A stretch of DNA of 26,647 bases from Zygnema circumcarinatum (taxonomy: Eukaryota; Streptophyta; Zygnematophyceae; Zygnematales; Zygnemataceae), in contig CM074812.1 in NCBI GenBank assembly GCA_037447605.1, forward strand, positions 2,228,806 through 2,255,452, read 5' to 3'. The translations under genes were made by a program, and so were the position numbers. The notes under the pieces are model-generated. The model saw nothing but the letters and a program-made list of their open reading frames with translations, was not told the origin of the DNA and made no database searches. Of the stretch, positions 11,701-21,193 are shown piece by piece; the first letter of the stretch is position 1; every line of letters begins with the position of its first letter.

Positions 11701-14700
11701 TTTTCAAGGCCGCACAATTTTCACCACTCCTATTCTTCGCTTTAGAAATCTAAACTGATTATTTCGTTCTCTGCGTAGTTATACTCCAACTTACTATTTG
11801 GGGGCCTCGTTTTGTATAGCCATTCTAGTGGAGGAACTGCGACCCAGAGCACTTTCAACTGATTAATATATTGCTCAGCCGTGTTATGAAATCCGATGAC
11901 TCTTGACGATTTCGTTCTCTCGGCTTTTGTTGTAGGGATCTGAGCAAAAATTATTTCACGAAACTCGAACCTTTCTACAGCTTGGCATTGGAATCCTTGT
12001 GAGTGTCTAGACGAATCAGTTTCTAGACGAACCTTGGCCAGACACACCTCAAATTGGAAAGGATTTGCAAGATAGTCAAAGACCTACAATGCATACCAGT
12101 TATGGCACATTTGCGAATGTCAACTCTCAAGTCATGAGCGTTCATGCCTTTTGACAGCCCCTTTGGTTGCTACTTGCAGGAATCTTAGCAGCAATGCGCT
12201 AACTATAACATCATTTTCGGCTTTCAGATCGCCACGATTGGAAGAAGTGTGAGTCAAGTGAATGCCCGTCACAACTTAACTCACAACAAGCAAATCAGCT
12301 AAAGAACAAGGAGAGTGCTAATTTGAACTTCGTTTGCGAAATCTTCCTTTGCACTTTTTGTTGCGAACTTATTTTCGGTTATTTACGGGATGGGATGTTC
12401 TTTTGCTCGACAATAATGAAAGCAACACCTTACAGAGCAAGAATTTGTGAACACCTAAACCTTATCTAAGTATTCCATCCGAGAAGATGTGATAAAGTAG
12501 ACACATATACTAGACATTGTGATACTCGTCGCAAATGCTATAAGTGAAGGACGAGGGTGGTCATTGCATGGCTATTTCGACTACTCCTAAATCGTCAGAG
12601 GATCACTTGTTTTTTTCATATAGTAATAGTCAATGCTCAATGAAACTCAACGCATTTCAAATGTGGAGTCATGCTTGCATCCCATTGCAACTTGCCTGGT
12701 TGCAGAAACCTCAATAATAATGCTCTCATCAGTCTGCCTGACGTTTCTGAAGTTTCGTCGAACCTTCTAGTGCTGTGAGTCACGCGCGATCTTTCCAAAC
12801 GCTGGTCCTGACACAAAGACAGGCACCTGCTTGCAAAAATTGTTGTCATAACCTTGTCTGGATCAAGTGCCAAGAATTGGAATTTCTATCTGTTATAATA
12901 AGCTTAATGAGAAAGTGTGCACTTTTGAGAGTTGCTGATAATCGCGTGTTTTTCATGTAGCAGGAAGCTGCGCAATAATCGGCTAAAGACTTTACGTGAG
13001 AGCCTTCAGAAATTGAGTCGTCTTCAGATCTTGTAAGCCCCTAGGCACGTAGTTAGTTTGTGAGCATGAGTGAATTTTTCTCCTCACTCTTAAGAGGTGA
13101 CACTATGAGCAATTGAAGTGAAAACTAGGGCTGATATCCAATGTGATTGTCTTGCAGAGATCTCGCAGAGAACCGATTTAGCAACGTGCCACTTGTAATC
13201 AAGCGGCTGTCTTGGCTTCAGGAACTGTGAGCGCAGGCACCCATGCTGAATTCCTTCAGTTGCGAACAATTCGAAAATGATTAGAGTTGTCCTTTCTTCA
13301 CTAGACCTCTGTTGCGGCTACAGTAATTTTTCTACTTCACTGCTGCCTGCCTGTATATTTATCTATTCGTCTATGTCCATACATCTGGATGTAGTTTTTC
13401 TTATATGTTTACAGCTGCTGTAGAGCTTACGGATGCCTTCTCTTTGAATTACGAAGTGAAATCCAAGGAAGCGCCTAATGCTAATGCTAATCCCAACGTT
13501 GCTGCCAAACATTGTGCAGTTGTCCTGCAGTGTCTGGATAATGCATGTGGAAGGCACAGGAACAATTTACTACCCTGCGCGACTGCATACTGATTTTAGC
13601 AGTCTTCTATTTTCAAGAGTTTCTCAGACCTCCAAGGTTTTCACTTTTTGTTTTAACACAGAAGGACAGCGCCTTAGTTGGATTTACAATGACTGACAAT
13701 ATTTCCGAAGTCGTTGATGGTATAAGCTGATAAGAACGGCCGGCTTGGACCTCGTATTGTTCGCTGCAGGTATTTGGAAAACAATAACATCACCGGCGCC
13801 ATTCCAGCCTTCTTGGGAAACATGTCTTTCCTTCAAGTTCTGTGAGAACCCAAGCCGCTCTCGCTGTTCGCTTGGAAGTGTCTCATCCACTTTTGAAGAT
13901 AACGCGACTGAAGGGTGAAACAAACAAACTGCGTGGGAGCAGCTCTAGATCCTGTCCTCACCCCTATCTTGAGTTTTGCATGTGATGTGACACGTTTAAA
14001 GGTGGTGCTTTTGTTACAATGTATACCATTATAGGTTTGAGTGTATTTGTCCTACATACAACTCAGTGTGCTATATCTTGTTACTAATGAAGTTGTTCAT
14101 GTATTCAAATTCCAGTGACCTGTCCAACAATCCGTTCACTTCAAGCATCCCGGAAACATTTGGAGCTGGGGGGGTCACATATGATGTCTCATTGGCGCTT
14201 TACAAGTTCATAAGTTTTATCGCTCTTAAACACATGTGGGTTAATTTGCCGATATCACTGGCTCATTTGTGATATGACATCTCACAAGTATTCAGGCGGT
14301 TGAAATCGCTCATGCAATCTTGCCACCTTTTCGATTTTCCGAATTTAAGTCTGCAAAAACAATTACTGTAATGCCAAAAGCATCCTGACCAAGAAATAAG
14401 TGAAAAAACAATGTAAGCTGTAAAATCTATACAGGAAAGTGTGTGACCGGCGAGTGGGTTGGCAGAAAGTGTAATAATTCCGTTCACGTGTAATAATTGA
14501 AATCAAAATGCAACATAAGGGAGTGAAAGACATTCACATCTTTGCTGCATTTGCATGGAGCGTTGAATTCCGCAATGTTTTGAGGTTCTGTTGTTAGGAC
14601 TTCGAAAAGATTGGTTCATCGAAACGCGAGGATTTGCCTGCTTTTCTCGTACACTAAACTGCTTAGGCTCAGACTCTACAAGCAAGATTTTTCGAGGTCT

Positions 14701-17700
14701 TTGTCATGATCTGCCTTCTGTTCTTGCAGAACGTTCTTTTGTCTGTCGCATGCTGTTCAGGCAAAGTTTTGAAATGGTCTACTGGGCTGCTCCGCCTGCA
14801 GGAACCTGAGAAACTGCAACCTCAGTGGTGAAATCCCCTCCACTCTCAGCACACTGCAACGCCTCGGATCCCTGTTAGCTCCTTTCCCTCCCTCTCACTC
14901 TGCACGTGAAGCCTCTGAACTACACGGACGCAATTTTGGATGTATTTTTCCATACATGAACTTGCTAGGCAAAGAAGGATTTAAGTGGTGGTGCTGAAAC
15001 AGTATAAAGCAGTCTAGAACTTTTGTATATGAAAGGTCCATGATTGTGTCCTTGTATATTCCTTGTTTCAGAGACTTGTCCAATAATTTCTTAAATGGAT
15101 CGATTCCCGATTTTGAAGACACCTGCCTTACTTCATTGTAAGTCTGAAGGAACCTGTTTCTTCAACGACCATTTCCATTCGGACCTGCCTTTGTCTATTT
15201 GACTCCTAGCAGCATGATAGTTAACAATTCTCGAATCGTACACTTGTTAACAACTTCATTGACTCAGAATCAGATCATTTCTTCAATCACTTTGTCCCCT
15301 CAGGATCCAAGATATTCAATTATTGAACACTGTTATTTTTACTATTCATGTGGCTGCGAACTTAACTGATGTATAGATAAGATAAGGTGTATAGACTCGG
15401 TAACTTGAAATATCTTTGCAATATCGCGGACATGAATTGCACAATCTTTTCACAACGTCACTCATTCAGTACCTGCCCTACACATCTCTTCATTATCAGC
15501 ACTAGCTGTAGCATGCGAATCCGCGTTTAAGCGGATTTAGCCCGCATAAGCATAGTAGCTACTCTTTAACATAGTAGCTACTCTAACTTTAGCAATTCAT
15601 GCTTTGAAAGTAAGTAAAAATAGATTGTACAACCCTTAGACTACCATCCTGGTTTCAAATAGTTTTTTTGTTTTGTAATTGAGAGAAAAGACATATTTTT
15701 ATTCAACACGCAGTTCAGACTGTTTTCTCTGAAATTCTGCCCTTAACCTAGCCTGTTTAATTTAAGCGCACTAATATGCACTACAATGGCAGGGACCTGT
15801 CCAACAATCTTCTGACTGGACCCGTGCCATCGTCACTGGGCAACCTCTCTCTTGTTCAGTTGTAAGCTCGGACTTCTACCTTCTCAACAGGATGCATACA
15901 GAACTACTCAAGAAGCAGGGCTAAGGATCAAAATGAGAGTGCACAGATAAGCTTGGAAAAGAGAGTGCATTTGTTGACTTGTCTGATCTGATCTTATCAA
16001 TTCTCTCAATGCTGCTGCGTTTGCAGCAACTTAAGTTACAACAGTCTCTCTGGCTACCTTCCTTCTGAGATATTCTCCAACTCTAACCTAACAAAATGTG
16101 AAAGGTACACCCCTCTTTTCTGAACCCGCACTATTTTCATACGCGAAATTTTATCTGTAAACGTGAAGATTCGTTTTGTTAGTGTCTGCAATTTGACAGC
16201 AACTGCTTCCGGCTGAGGGTTGCAGCTACCAGGGGAATCCCGGACTTCTCACAGGTTGCAACAATGGTGACGCCAACAGACCTGACAAGTTGGAACTTCT
16301 CTTCTTAGGCAGCCAGCTATTTAACTCTTCAGAACAGTGAACAGCCCGAGAATGTGATCTGAGGGTCCGCTAGATAATTTATCCGGCAGGATTGGATCTA
16401 GTATGCAAGATGTAATACTAAGAAAGAGGACATTTGACTTGAGAGTATTAGACCCACCAAAGAGTGAAAGTATGAGAATGATTGTTGGCTCGAGCATTGG
16501 CTTCTCTATTCTTCCTTTCCAGCGGACGACCGTCAGTACGTTAGAAGAGATAGTATATCTAATTTTCTACCAATCTGATATCTAGGTTTCCGTTGGCATA
16601 ATCCAGAAAATTCCCGCTCATTCCTCATTCATCATTACTCATGTACATCTTCTTAGCAGATGTTGATACCTTTCTTCCATGCAGGCCATGTCGTGAATTT
16701 TGCTTCGCCTCCACCACCTTCCCCACCACCAATTTCCTCGCGTACTTCCAAAGGTTCGCGGAATTCCTAGTACCATTGCACCCAGTCTTGCGTTGAGTCG
16801 TTCGTGAAGTAGATATGTAGTTGTGTACGAAGTGACCAGCCTTAACAACTATGAGTTCTCTGGACACTCCTGATTTTGTTGGCAGCTTGGGATTTGACAT
16901 CTGGGACAGGAGTTCCCACTTACGTGATCATCCTTGTGACAATTCTGGGCGTCATCATTATTGCTTTCGTTATCATTTTCGCTTACGTATATACCCGTCC
17001 AAGTATGGCTCTTGCTTCCTTGCAATCATTTCTGCATCCCTTCTTCAAAGCTCTTTGCAGGTGACCTTGGCAGCACTAGCTGTCGCACAAAGGCACGTAA
17101 AATAGCAATCTAGCTATCTCAGTATCCTCTTGGAGTTTTTGTGGCGGATTTGGGCGATGGGCAATGTTTATACAGAAAAATCAAAACTTGCAGTGAAGGT
17201 TGAAGGGCATTTTGTGAAGGCGATTCGCCTTCAGACCATCCGTGATGCAACCAGGGACTTCAATGACGAGAACCTGCTCGGAAGTGGCGGCTATGGGAAT
17301 GTCTATAGAGGAGTCACAAAGAATGGAAAAGTCTGGGCGGTTAAAAGGGCCAAAACTGTGTCCATTCAAGGATTGGAATTTTTTCAGAATGAGGTATATT
17401 CCGAACTCCACCTATTGTCTACACTATAAATAGATTATTTTTTTGAGAATCGCATGCTTTCGTGTGAAGTTATTGGGGAACCTGGAAGTTCATGCTGGAT
17501 GGTGTGCAAGTTCCTGTATTCCTCATGCATGCGTCGTCCCACGATGCTTCGACAAAGCCATCGCTCTGCCCAATCTGCAACCGCAGGTGGACATCATCTC
17601 CCGCATGAACCACAGGAACCTCGTCAAGCTGCTCGGCTTCTGTGACGAGGACAATGAGCAGCTGCTTATCTACGAGTTTGTAGAGAATGGCACGCTTAAG

Positions 17701-20348
17701 GCGGCGCTCAACCCCAAAGGTACTCGTCATCCTCGAAGAGTTTCTCAGGATGGGTTGCCTCGCATTGGCGTATTGAATTGGGTCTCGCGTTCAAAAGATT
17801 GGTTGATTTAATTTTCATTTGTTGACAACAGGTTTTTACGTTGGTTCCAGTATCTGACTCTGCTCTAATGTTTCGGGGAGAGATGATCATCAAATTTCCC
17901 CAGCCACCTTCACCATCTGCGTAGTGCTCCTTTAGTTTATTGAAAGTAAACATGACAAGTAAAAGAATATAGGTTGCAACATCATACTGCGTTGCCATCT
18001 TGTGAACAGGTGAAACCCCCCCCCTAACCTTTGAGCAACGCCTGGACATCGCTGCGGGTGCTGCTGAGGGCCTCCAATATCTTCACACACAAGCCAAACC
18101 GGCCATCATTCATCGGGATGTCAAGTCTGAGAACATCCTCCTGGATGGCAAAATGCAGGTACATCACTCAGGAGAGTTGTACACTGCTCGTTTCAGTCGT
18201 CGGAGTTTTGATGGTCCCACCAAGATTAGAGTTTTTGCCAAGACGCACTATTTCTCCGGAGTGATTGCTCCGAGCTTTCTAAGTTTTCCTAAGATGACGT
18301 CTCGTCTGCTTTCATTGTAAATAAACCTGCAAATTGCCGATTTCCGAAAGTAGTTTATCAATCCCTCTACAGGCAAAGGTGTCCGACTTTGGCCTCTTGA
18401 AAGGCAATGAGGATGATGGAGCAGAGTCTTCAACGACACGCGTTGCTGGAACGCATGGCTACATGGACCCCGAATACTATACCACCTACAGAGTGACGAC
18501 AAAGAGTGACGTGTACAGGTGAGTCGAGGCCAATGCAAACCACTTTGTGATTTTGTAATTCAGGGGCAGTTATGAAAGGAGGAACTGAAAAACGGACTGG
18601 AAAGGTTGTAGATTTTTCTGGGCATGCTGATTGGTTGCACACGAGTGATTAGCATGGGATTGAATACTTCTGCGCATGAAGGACTATGCGCCGCAGATTT
18701 TGAATAACGAGTACACCTTGCACAAACATCTCGTTGAACAAGAGTAATGTCAGTTTCACTTCATCGTGCCGTAACAGCCTTCTGGATCAATTTGTTAAAA
18801 TGTTATCGATCTCGATAAGTCATTGGATGCACCCCATAAAATCCTTATCCGATTGCATGGCTTCACCTTACAGGAATATATAGCGCTTAGGCACTATGTT
18901 TGACCTTCCACTGGCTTTTTGAACGCGCCATAAGTTTTCAATAACACTTTTCAGTTGCTTATCCTCTTCAATGTCTTCCATTAACTTCGCATCTCTTCAA
19001 TTCTGGGGTTGCCTCACGACCGATTGGCATCACTATGTTCTATCTTATGTGTTTGCTTTATATGATGTATCCTTACTACCTCAGGACAGTTTGTATTCAA
19101 CCAAGGATAGCTTCACTAGCTTCACTGGAATGAATGCCCTTCCTTGTGACTTGTGCAGCTTTGGTGTTGTGCTCCTCGAGCTCATCACTGGCCAGCCCGC
19201 CCTCATCAGGGACACGGACGAAGAAGAGGAGGAGATTTTGACTTCTTTGGCAAGCTGGGTAGGGCGTGTCAACCTATGCCCTGTTCCGGTTCTAGCGCTT
19301 GAAAAGCACTTCACTTGTAATAAAAGTCGTTGAGCCAAGCCACAAACGAATCTGTACAATGCGGCTTTCTCTAGCTTAATCGCATTCGTGGAAAAAGCCT
19401 AACAAGTTAGTGACATAAGCAATTTTGGGTGGAGCATGTTCGTCCTGTAAGCAGCTCACTGTTGCACCGGAATCGACTGCCCTTACCTTGTGTCACTTGC
19501 AAGGATGTTGGCAGGCCATTGAGTCCAACATTCTCGTATCATAAGGACTTAGCTATAGCTCTTGGCAATGCACTGTCGCCTTGGAAAAATGTGGAGAAAG
19601 TGCTCGTCTTTCGAAACTGCATCTTATGTTTATGTTAACTTTATCAAGAGCATAGTGTTCCGCTCAACGAGATGTGTGAAGAGGTGATAGTGTTTGATAT
19701 CCTCTGCTCATTAAGCTTGCGCATGGTCATGCCTATGAATTCCACAATGTTACATTGCGTTACGTTGCGATTAGGATCAGAGTCGAGCTTCCCTTAGTCA
19801 ACTTACAAATAGCTTGGAGATGCGCCTTATTTCAGTCCATATGCTTACCTTCATCCAAAAAAAAGCTTGTTGGCTATCAGGTGAGTCGTTGTGCTTAGCA
19901 TATTTTGACAATTATGGACTTTGTTGAGAATTTGAATTGAATATTGAATGTCACTGATTGAAGAATCGACTTTCTTCTCTTGCAGGCTCTACCAAAGATG
20001 GCAACTTCGCTGGGCCTCTCTGCCCTTGTAGACCCCAATCTTGAGGGAGAGTACCCCCTTGAGGCCATGCAGTCCTTCGCCAGCATCGCCGCATCCTGCC
20101 TTCAGAGGGTCTCCAAGTACCGTCCGGACATGGCGGATGTGGCAAGTGAACTGCGGTTGCTTCAGGCAAAGTTGAGGGCTATGGACGACGAGAGAAACGA
20201 AGAACAGGTGAACATGAAAATCTCAAACGTTCCCATTCCGATCAATGTTGATGACGGATCAGAAATGTCGAGAATATCCAACCAGAAAAGTGCAATGGAT
20301 GACGTACTTGCTCGAGTTCCTAAAGATAGCCTTATGATGGGACGGTAG
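2606..20348 (+). CDS. LRR receptor-like protein kinase, at least 42 exons
   Basis: Plasma-membrane receptor kinase; the ligand is unknown. My exon chain (join) is 2606-2760, 3544-3690, 4207-4278, 4657-4728, 4984-5088, 5280-5351, 5736-5807, 6113-6187, 6509-6580, 6711-6779, 7072-7137, 7384-7452, 7989-8063, 8525-8593, 9030-9098, 9433-9501, 9737-9808, 10327-10392, 11084-11167, 11321-11389, 11486-11557, 11936-11998, 12180-12248, 12706-12774, 12964-13032, 13158-13226, 13770-13841, 14116-14268, 14802-14873, 15072-15137, 15793-15861, 16027-16104, 16226-16266, 16685-16753, 16886-17002, 17061-17096, 17194-17393, 17587-17719, 18010-18158, 18373-18518, 19159-19258, 19986-20348. All introns are GT-AG and phases match at every junction. 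The product is about 1,300 residues: N-cap, 30 LRRs, C-cap, Ser-Pro hinge, one membrane span and a complete kinase. Uncertain points are the 5' end, the end of exon 14116 and the acceptor at 17194 (17176 also fits). Introns longer than 300 bp hold no gene or extra exon that I could support. The kinase resembles plant RLK/Pelle members such as the LRR-I and LRR-VIII groups, but I do not assign a subfamily. Confidence 0.92.
3544..3690 (+). CDS. Receptor kinase exon: extended first repeat region
   Basis: Acceptor CAG at 3541-3543 and donor GTAAGG at 3691. It encodes 49 residues beginning [16 protein letters not shown] and ending with a normal LRR second half, [19 protein letters not shown]. The first half is longer than a standard LRR and rich in N-glycosylation sequons (NVT, NGT, NQT, NGT, NIT). 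The next intron (3691-4206) holds a CT-rich then GA-rich stretch (about 3715-3825). Confidence 0.85.
4207..9098 (+). CDS. Receptor kinase LRR exons 1-13
   Basis: Thirteen exons each encode a single LRR, and all begin and end in phase 2, splitting the final Leu codon of the repeat. Repeats 1-7 and 10-13 are mostly plant-type (for example LSGTIP, LEGGIP, FSGFVP, LVGTLP). Repeat 3 (4984-5088) carries an 11-residue insert before GGTIP. Repeats 8 (6711-6779) and 9 (7072-7137) lack GxIP and read like short 22-23-residue LRRs ([15 protein letters not shown]). Repeat 13 (9030-9098) uses acceptor CAACAG and a weak donor GTTGTA. Intron sizes run from about 130 to 540 bp, and none contains a recognisable further exon. 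Confidence 0.88.
9433..13841 (+). CDS. Receptor kinase LRR exons 14-25
   Basis: Twelve single-LRR exons, again all phase 2. Repeats 14-17 and 19 are plant-type (LTGPIP, LNGSIP, LSGVLP, FTGTIP, LSGSIP). Repeat 18 (11321-11389) keeps FNGSL but has no IP. Repeats 20-24 (11936-13226) form an uninterrupted block without the GxIP motif ([35 protein letters not shown]), 21-23 residues each. Repeat 25 (13770-13841) returns to plant type (ITGAIP). The exon at 12964 is preceded by TAGCAG, a tandem acceptor. The 691-bp intron 10393-11083 contains five TGCC units at 10453-10472. Confidence 0.88.
10453..10472 (+). repeat. TGCC tetranucleotide microsatellite in an intron
   Basis: Five uninterrupted TGCC units within the 691-bp intron between LRR exons 16 and 17. 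GTTTGCCTG recurs a few bases later at about 10484. Confidence 0.85.
14116..14268 (+). CDS. Receptor kinase LRR exon 26, irregular 3' end
   Basis: The exon starts normally ([17 protein letters not shown]), but where the repeat should close with LxxL and a GT donor the sequence runs into a G-tract (GGGGGGG at about 14168-14174) with no phase-2 donor at the expected 72-bp position. The frame stays open and the first phase-2 donors that fit are GTGGGT at 14236 and GTGATA at 14269. The second ends in the familiar SLAHL pattern but adds about 27 residues, many hydrophobic. The end is therefore uncertain; the repeat may be extended or the exon damaged. Confidence 0.5.
14802..16104 (+). CDS. Receptor kinase LRR exons 27-30
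   Basis: Exons 14802-14873, 15072-15137, 15793-15861 and 16027-16104 encode plant-type repeats (LSGEIP, LNGSIP, LTGPVP, LSGYLP), all phase 2. The last one runs on to KCES, part of the C-cap. The donor after 14873 is GTTAGC, weaker than its neighbours. The 655-bp intron 15138-15792 holds a 15-bp direct repeat but no exon. Confidence 0.9.
15551..15584 (+). repeat. 15-bp direct repeat in an intron
   Basis: CATAGTAGCTACTCT occurs at 15551-15565 and 15570-15584, and each copy contains the palindrome AGTAGCTACT. No function is evident. Confidence 0.7.
16226..16753 (+). CDS. Receptor kinase C-cap and Ser-Pro hinge exons
   Basis: Exon 16226-16266 (acceptor GTTGCAG, donor GTGACG) encodes [13 protein letters not shown], the usual GNPGL segment closing plant LRR domains, with Cys residues on both sides of the junction. 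The next exon, 16685-16753, encodes NGHVVNF followed by [17 protein letters not shown]. The SPPPP-type motif resembles extensin repeats, which are hydroxylated and O-glycosylated in the plant wall. It links the LRR domain to the membrane span. The junctions are in phase 1. Confidence 0.82.
16886..17096 (+). CDS. Receptor kinase transmembrane and juxtamembrane exons
   Basis: Exon 16886-17002 encodes [20 protein letters not shown] and then [15 protein letters not shown], a single hydrophobic span of about 24 residues followed by Arg-Pro, as expected for a type I membrane protein. Exon 17061-17096 adds a short polar juxtamembrane piece ([12 protein letters not shown]). Both have phase-1 boundaries. 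The next exon begins at 17194 after CTTGCAG; 17176 after TACAG is an equally in-phase alternative that would add six residues. Confidence 0.85.
17194..17393 (+). CDS. Receptor kinase exon: kinase N-lobe
   Basis: It encodes the juxtamembrane lead-in ([19 protein letters not shown]), the glycine loop [11 protein letters not shown], and VWAVKRAK with the ATP-binding Lys of the VAVK motif. It ends in the alpha-C helix, FFQNE, whose Glu should pair with that Lys. The donor GTATAT is at 17394. The ST-x-D-ATxxF-type lead-in is typical of plant RLKs. Confidence 0.92.
17587..17719 (+). CDS. Receptor kinase exon: alpha-C to hinge
   Basis: It encodes [20 protein letters not shown] and then [20 protein letters not shown]. 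This covers the end of helix C, the HxNLVxLLG strand and the hinge region with YEFVENGTL. The acceptor CCGCAG is in phase 0 and the donor GTACTC leaves phase 1. Confidence 0.92.
18010..18158 (+). CDS. Receptor kinase exon: catalytic loop
   Basis: It encodes [20 protein letters not shown] followed by [13 protein letters not shown]. The HRD Asp, the catalytic-loop Lys (DVK) and the Asn are all present, so this is an RD-type kinase expected to be active and controlled by activation-loop phosphorylation. Confidence 0.93.
18373..18518 (+). CDS. Receptor kinase exon: DFG to APE region
   Basis: It encodes [20 protein letters not shown], then an activation loop with several Ser/Thr, then [13 protein letters not shown] and KSDVYS. 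DFG and the plant-type GTxGYxDPEY are intact. The donor GTGAGT at 18519 splits the Ser codon. The next intron (640 bp, 18519-19158) shows no further exon. Confidence 0.93.
19159..19258 (+). CDS. Receptor kinase exon: alpha-F/alpha-G with acidic loop
   Basis: It encodes [16 protein letters not shown] and then a strongly acidic loop, [10 protein letters not shown], ending at [15 protein letters not shown] is a hallmark of plant RLKs; the run of Glu is unusual for that position. The donor GTAGGG is at 19259. The 727-bp intron that follows contains no supported exon. Confidence 0.9.
19986..20348 (+). CDS. Receptor kinase terminal exon: C-lobe end and tail
   Basis: The acceptor is CTTGCAG and the stop is TAG at 20346-20348. 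It encodes [20 protein letters not shown], then [20 protein letters not shown]. These are the LVDPxL and RPxMxxV elements that close plant kinase domains, with the invariant Arg of the RP motif. A polar tail of about 65 residues follows, with Ser-rich stretches that could be phosphorylated. Confidence 0.93.
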   Translation, partial: ALPKMATSLGLSALVDPNLEGEYPLEAMQSFASIAASCLQRVSKYRPDMADVASELRLLQAKLRAMDDERNEEQVNMKISNVPIPINVDDGSEMSRISNQKSAMDDVLARVPKDSLMMGR

Positions 20349-21191
20349 GAAGTTCTTCTACTCGCTTACAGTGACTGATACTCAAGTAAAAATCAATTGC
20401 ATCAGAATCGCCGAAAATCTTGTTTTCATTGATGCAGAATCTATTGATTCTGGATTGATTGTCCTGAGCTTCATGACCTGATGGTTGTGCTTTCCATCTA
20501 AATACAAAAAAATTGGTGAACTCAATTATTAAAAAATGCAATTTATTGTTTTGTTAAGTGAAGCTCGTTGTTAGAAGTGGAAGAGTGGCCGGTGATTAAG
20601 AGAAAGAGAGAAGAGAAGGGTAGGGGGGAAGAGGGGGGTGGAAAGACTCAGGGGGGGTGAGAAAGGGAGAGGGAGGCGGATTTTTGAGAGGGAGGGAGGG
20701 AGGAAGGGAGCTAGCTAGCTAGCTAGCCAACCCCCGCCTTCCTCACCCGACCTCCCTTATGCATTCTCATTACGTATGACACATATTTTTAAAAATTGAA
20801 CAAAGGCGCGTCTGGGGACAAGAAGTATGTACAGATGTGGACTACGTCCAACAGGTTAGAAGCAGCAGCAAACCCTAGTAAAATTCAAATAATGCCCCGA
20901 ACATGCGCTGAAATTACTCGGAAACAAGAGTCACCTTGTCTAGCGTATCACCGCTTGGCTGTTCGCGGTCCATTTGCGAGGCGAGCACGTGGGAGGAACG
21001 GCTCGGCCGCGTGCAGGTCGCAGGGGGGGAAGGGGGAGAGGCGGGATCCAGGATTGCATGGAAGGGGAGGAGGGAGACGAGGAGGGCCGGGGCGAGGAGG
21101 GAGAGGGAGAGGCAGGACATGGCAGCTGGAGTGGAAGGGAGGGACGGAGAGAGGGAGAGAGAGGGGCAAAGACGTTAGCGGAGAGAACCAA
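20349..21191. other. 3' flank of the receptor kinase, GA-rich simple sequence
   Basis: The first 200 bases are A/T-rich and could hold the 3' UTR; I see no single convincing poly(A) signal. A purine-rich tract (about 20600-20710) leads into a self-complementary AGCT repeat at 20709-20727. A second GA-rich tract covers about 21050-21180. Long open frames here (20796-21572 plus, 20948-21541 minus) are low-complexity readings running into the transposon and are not genes. Confidence 0.6.
20709..20727. repeat. Self-complementary AGCT run
   Basis: AGCT tandem units form a palindromic stretch between two purine-rich tracts, downstream of the receptor kinase stop. It could fold as a hairpin in the transcript if it lies in the 3' UTR. 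Confidence 0.7.
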
Positions 21192-21193
21192 TA

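Noticed and set aside
16199-16327. C-cap exon starting after GACAG at 16199 and reading [15 protein letters not shown]
   Set aside because: It would need phase 0, whereas the preceding exon ends in phase 2. The acceptor GTTGCAG at 16225 fits phase and still gives YQGNPGLL.
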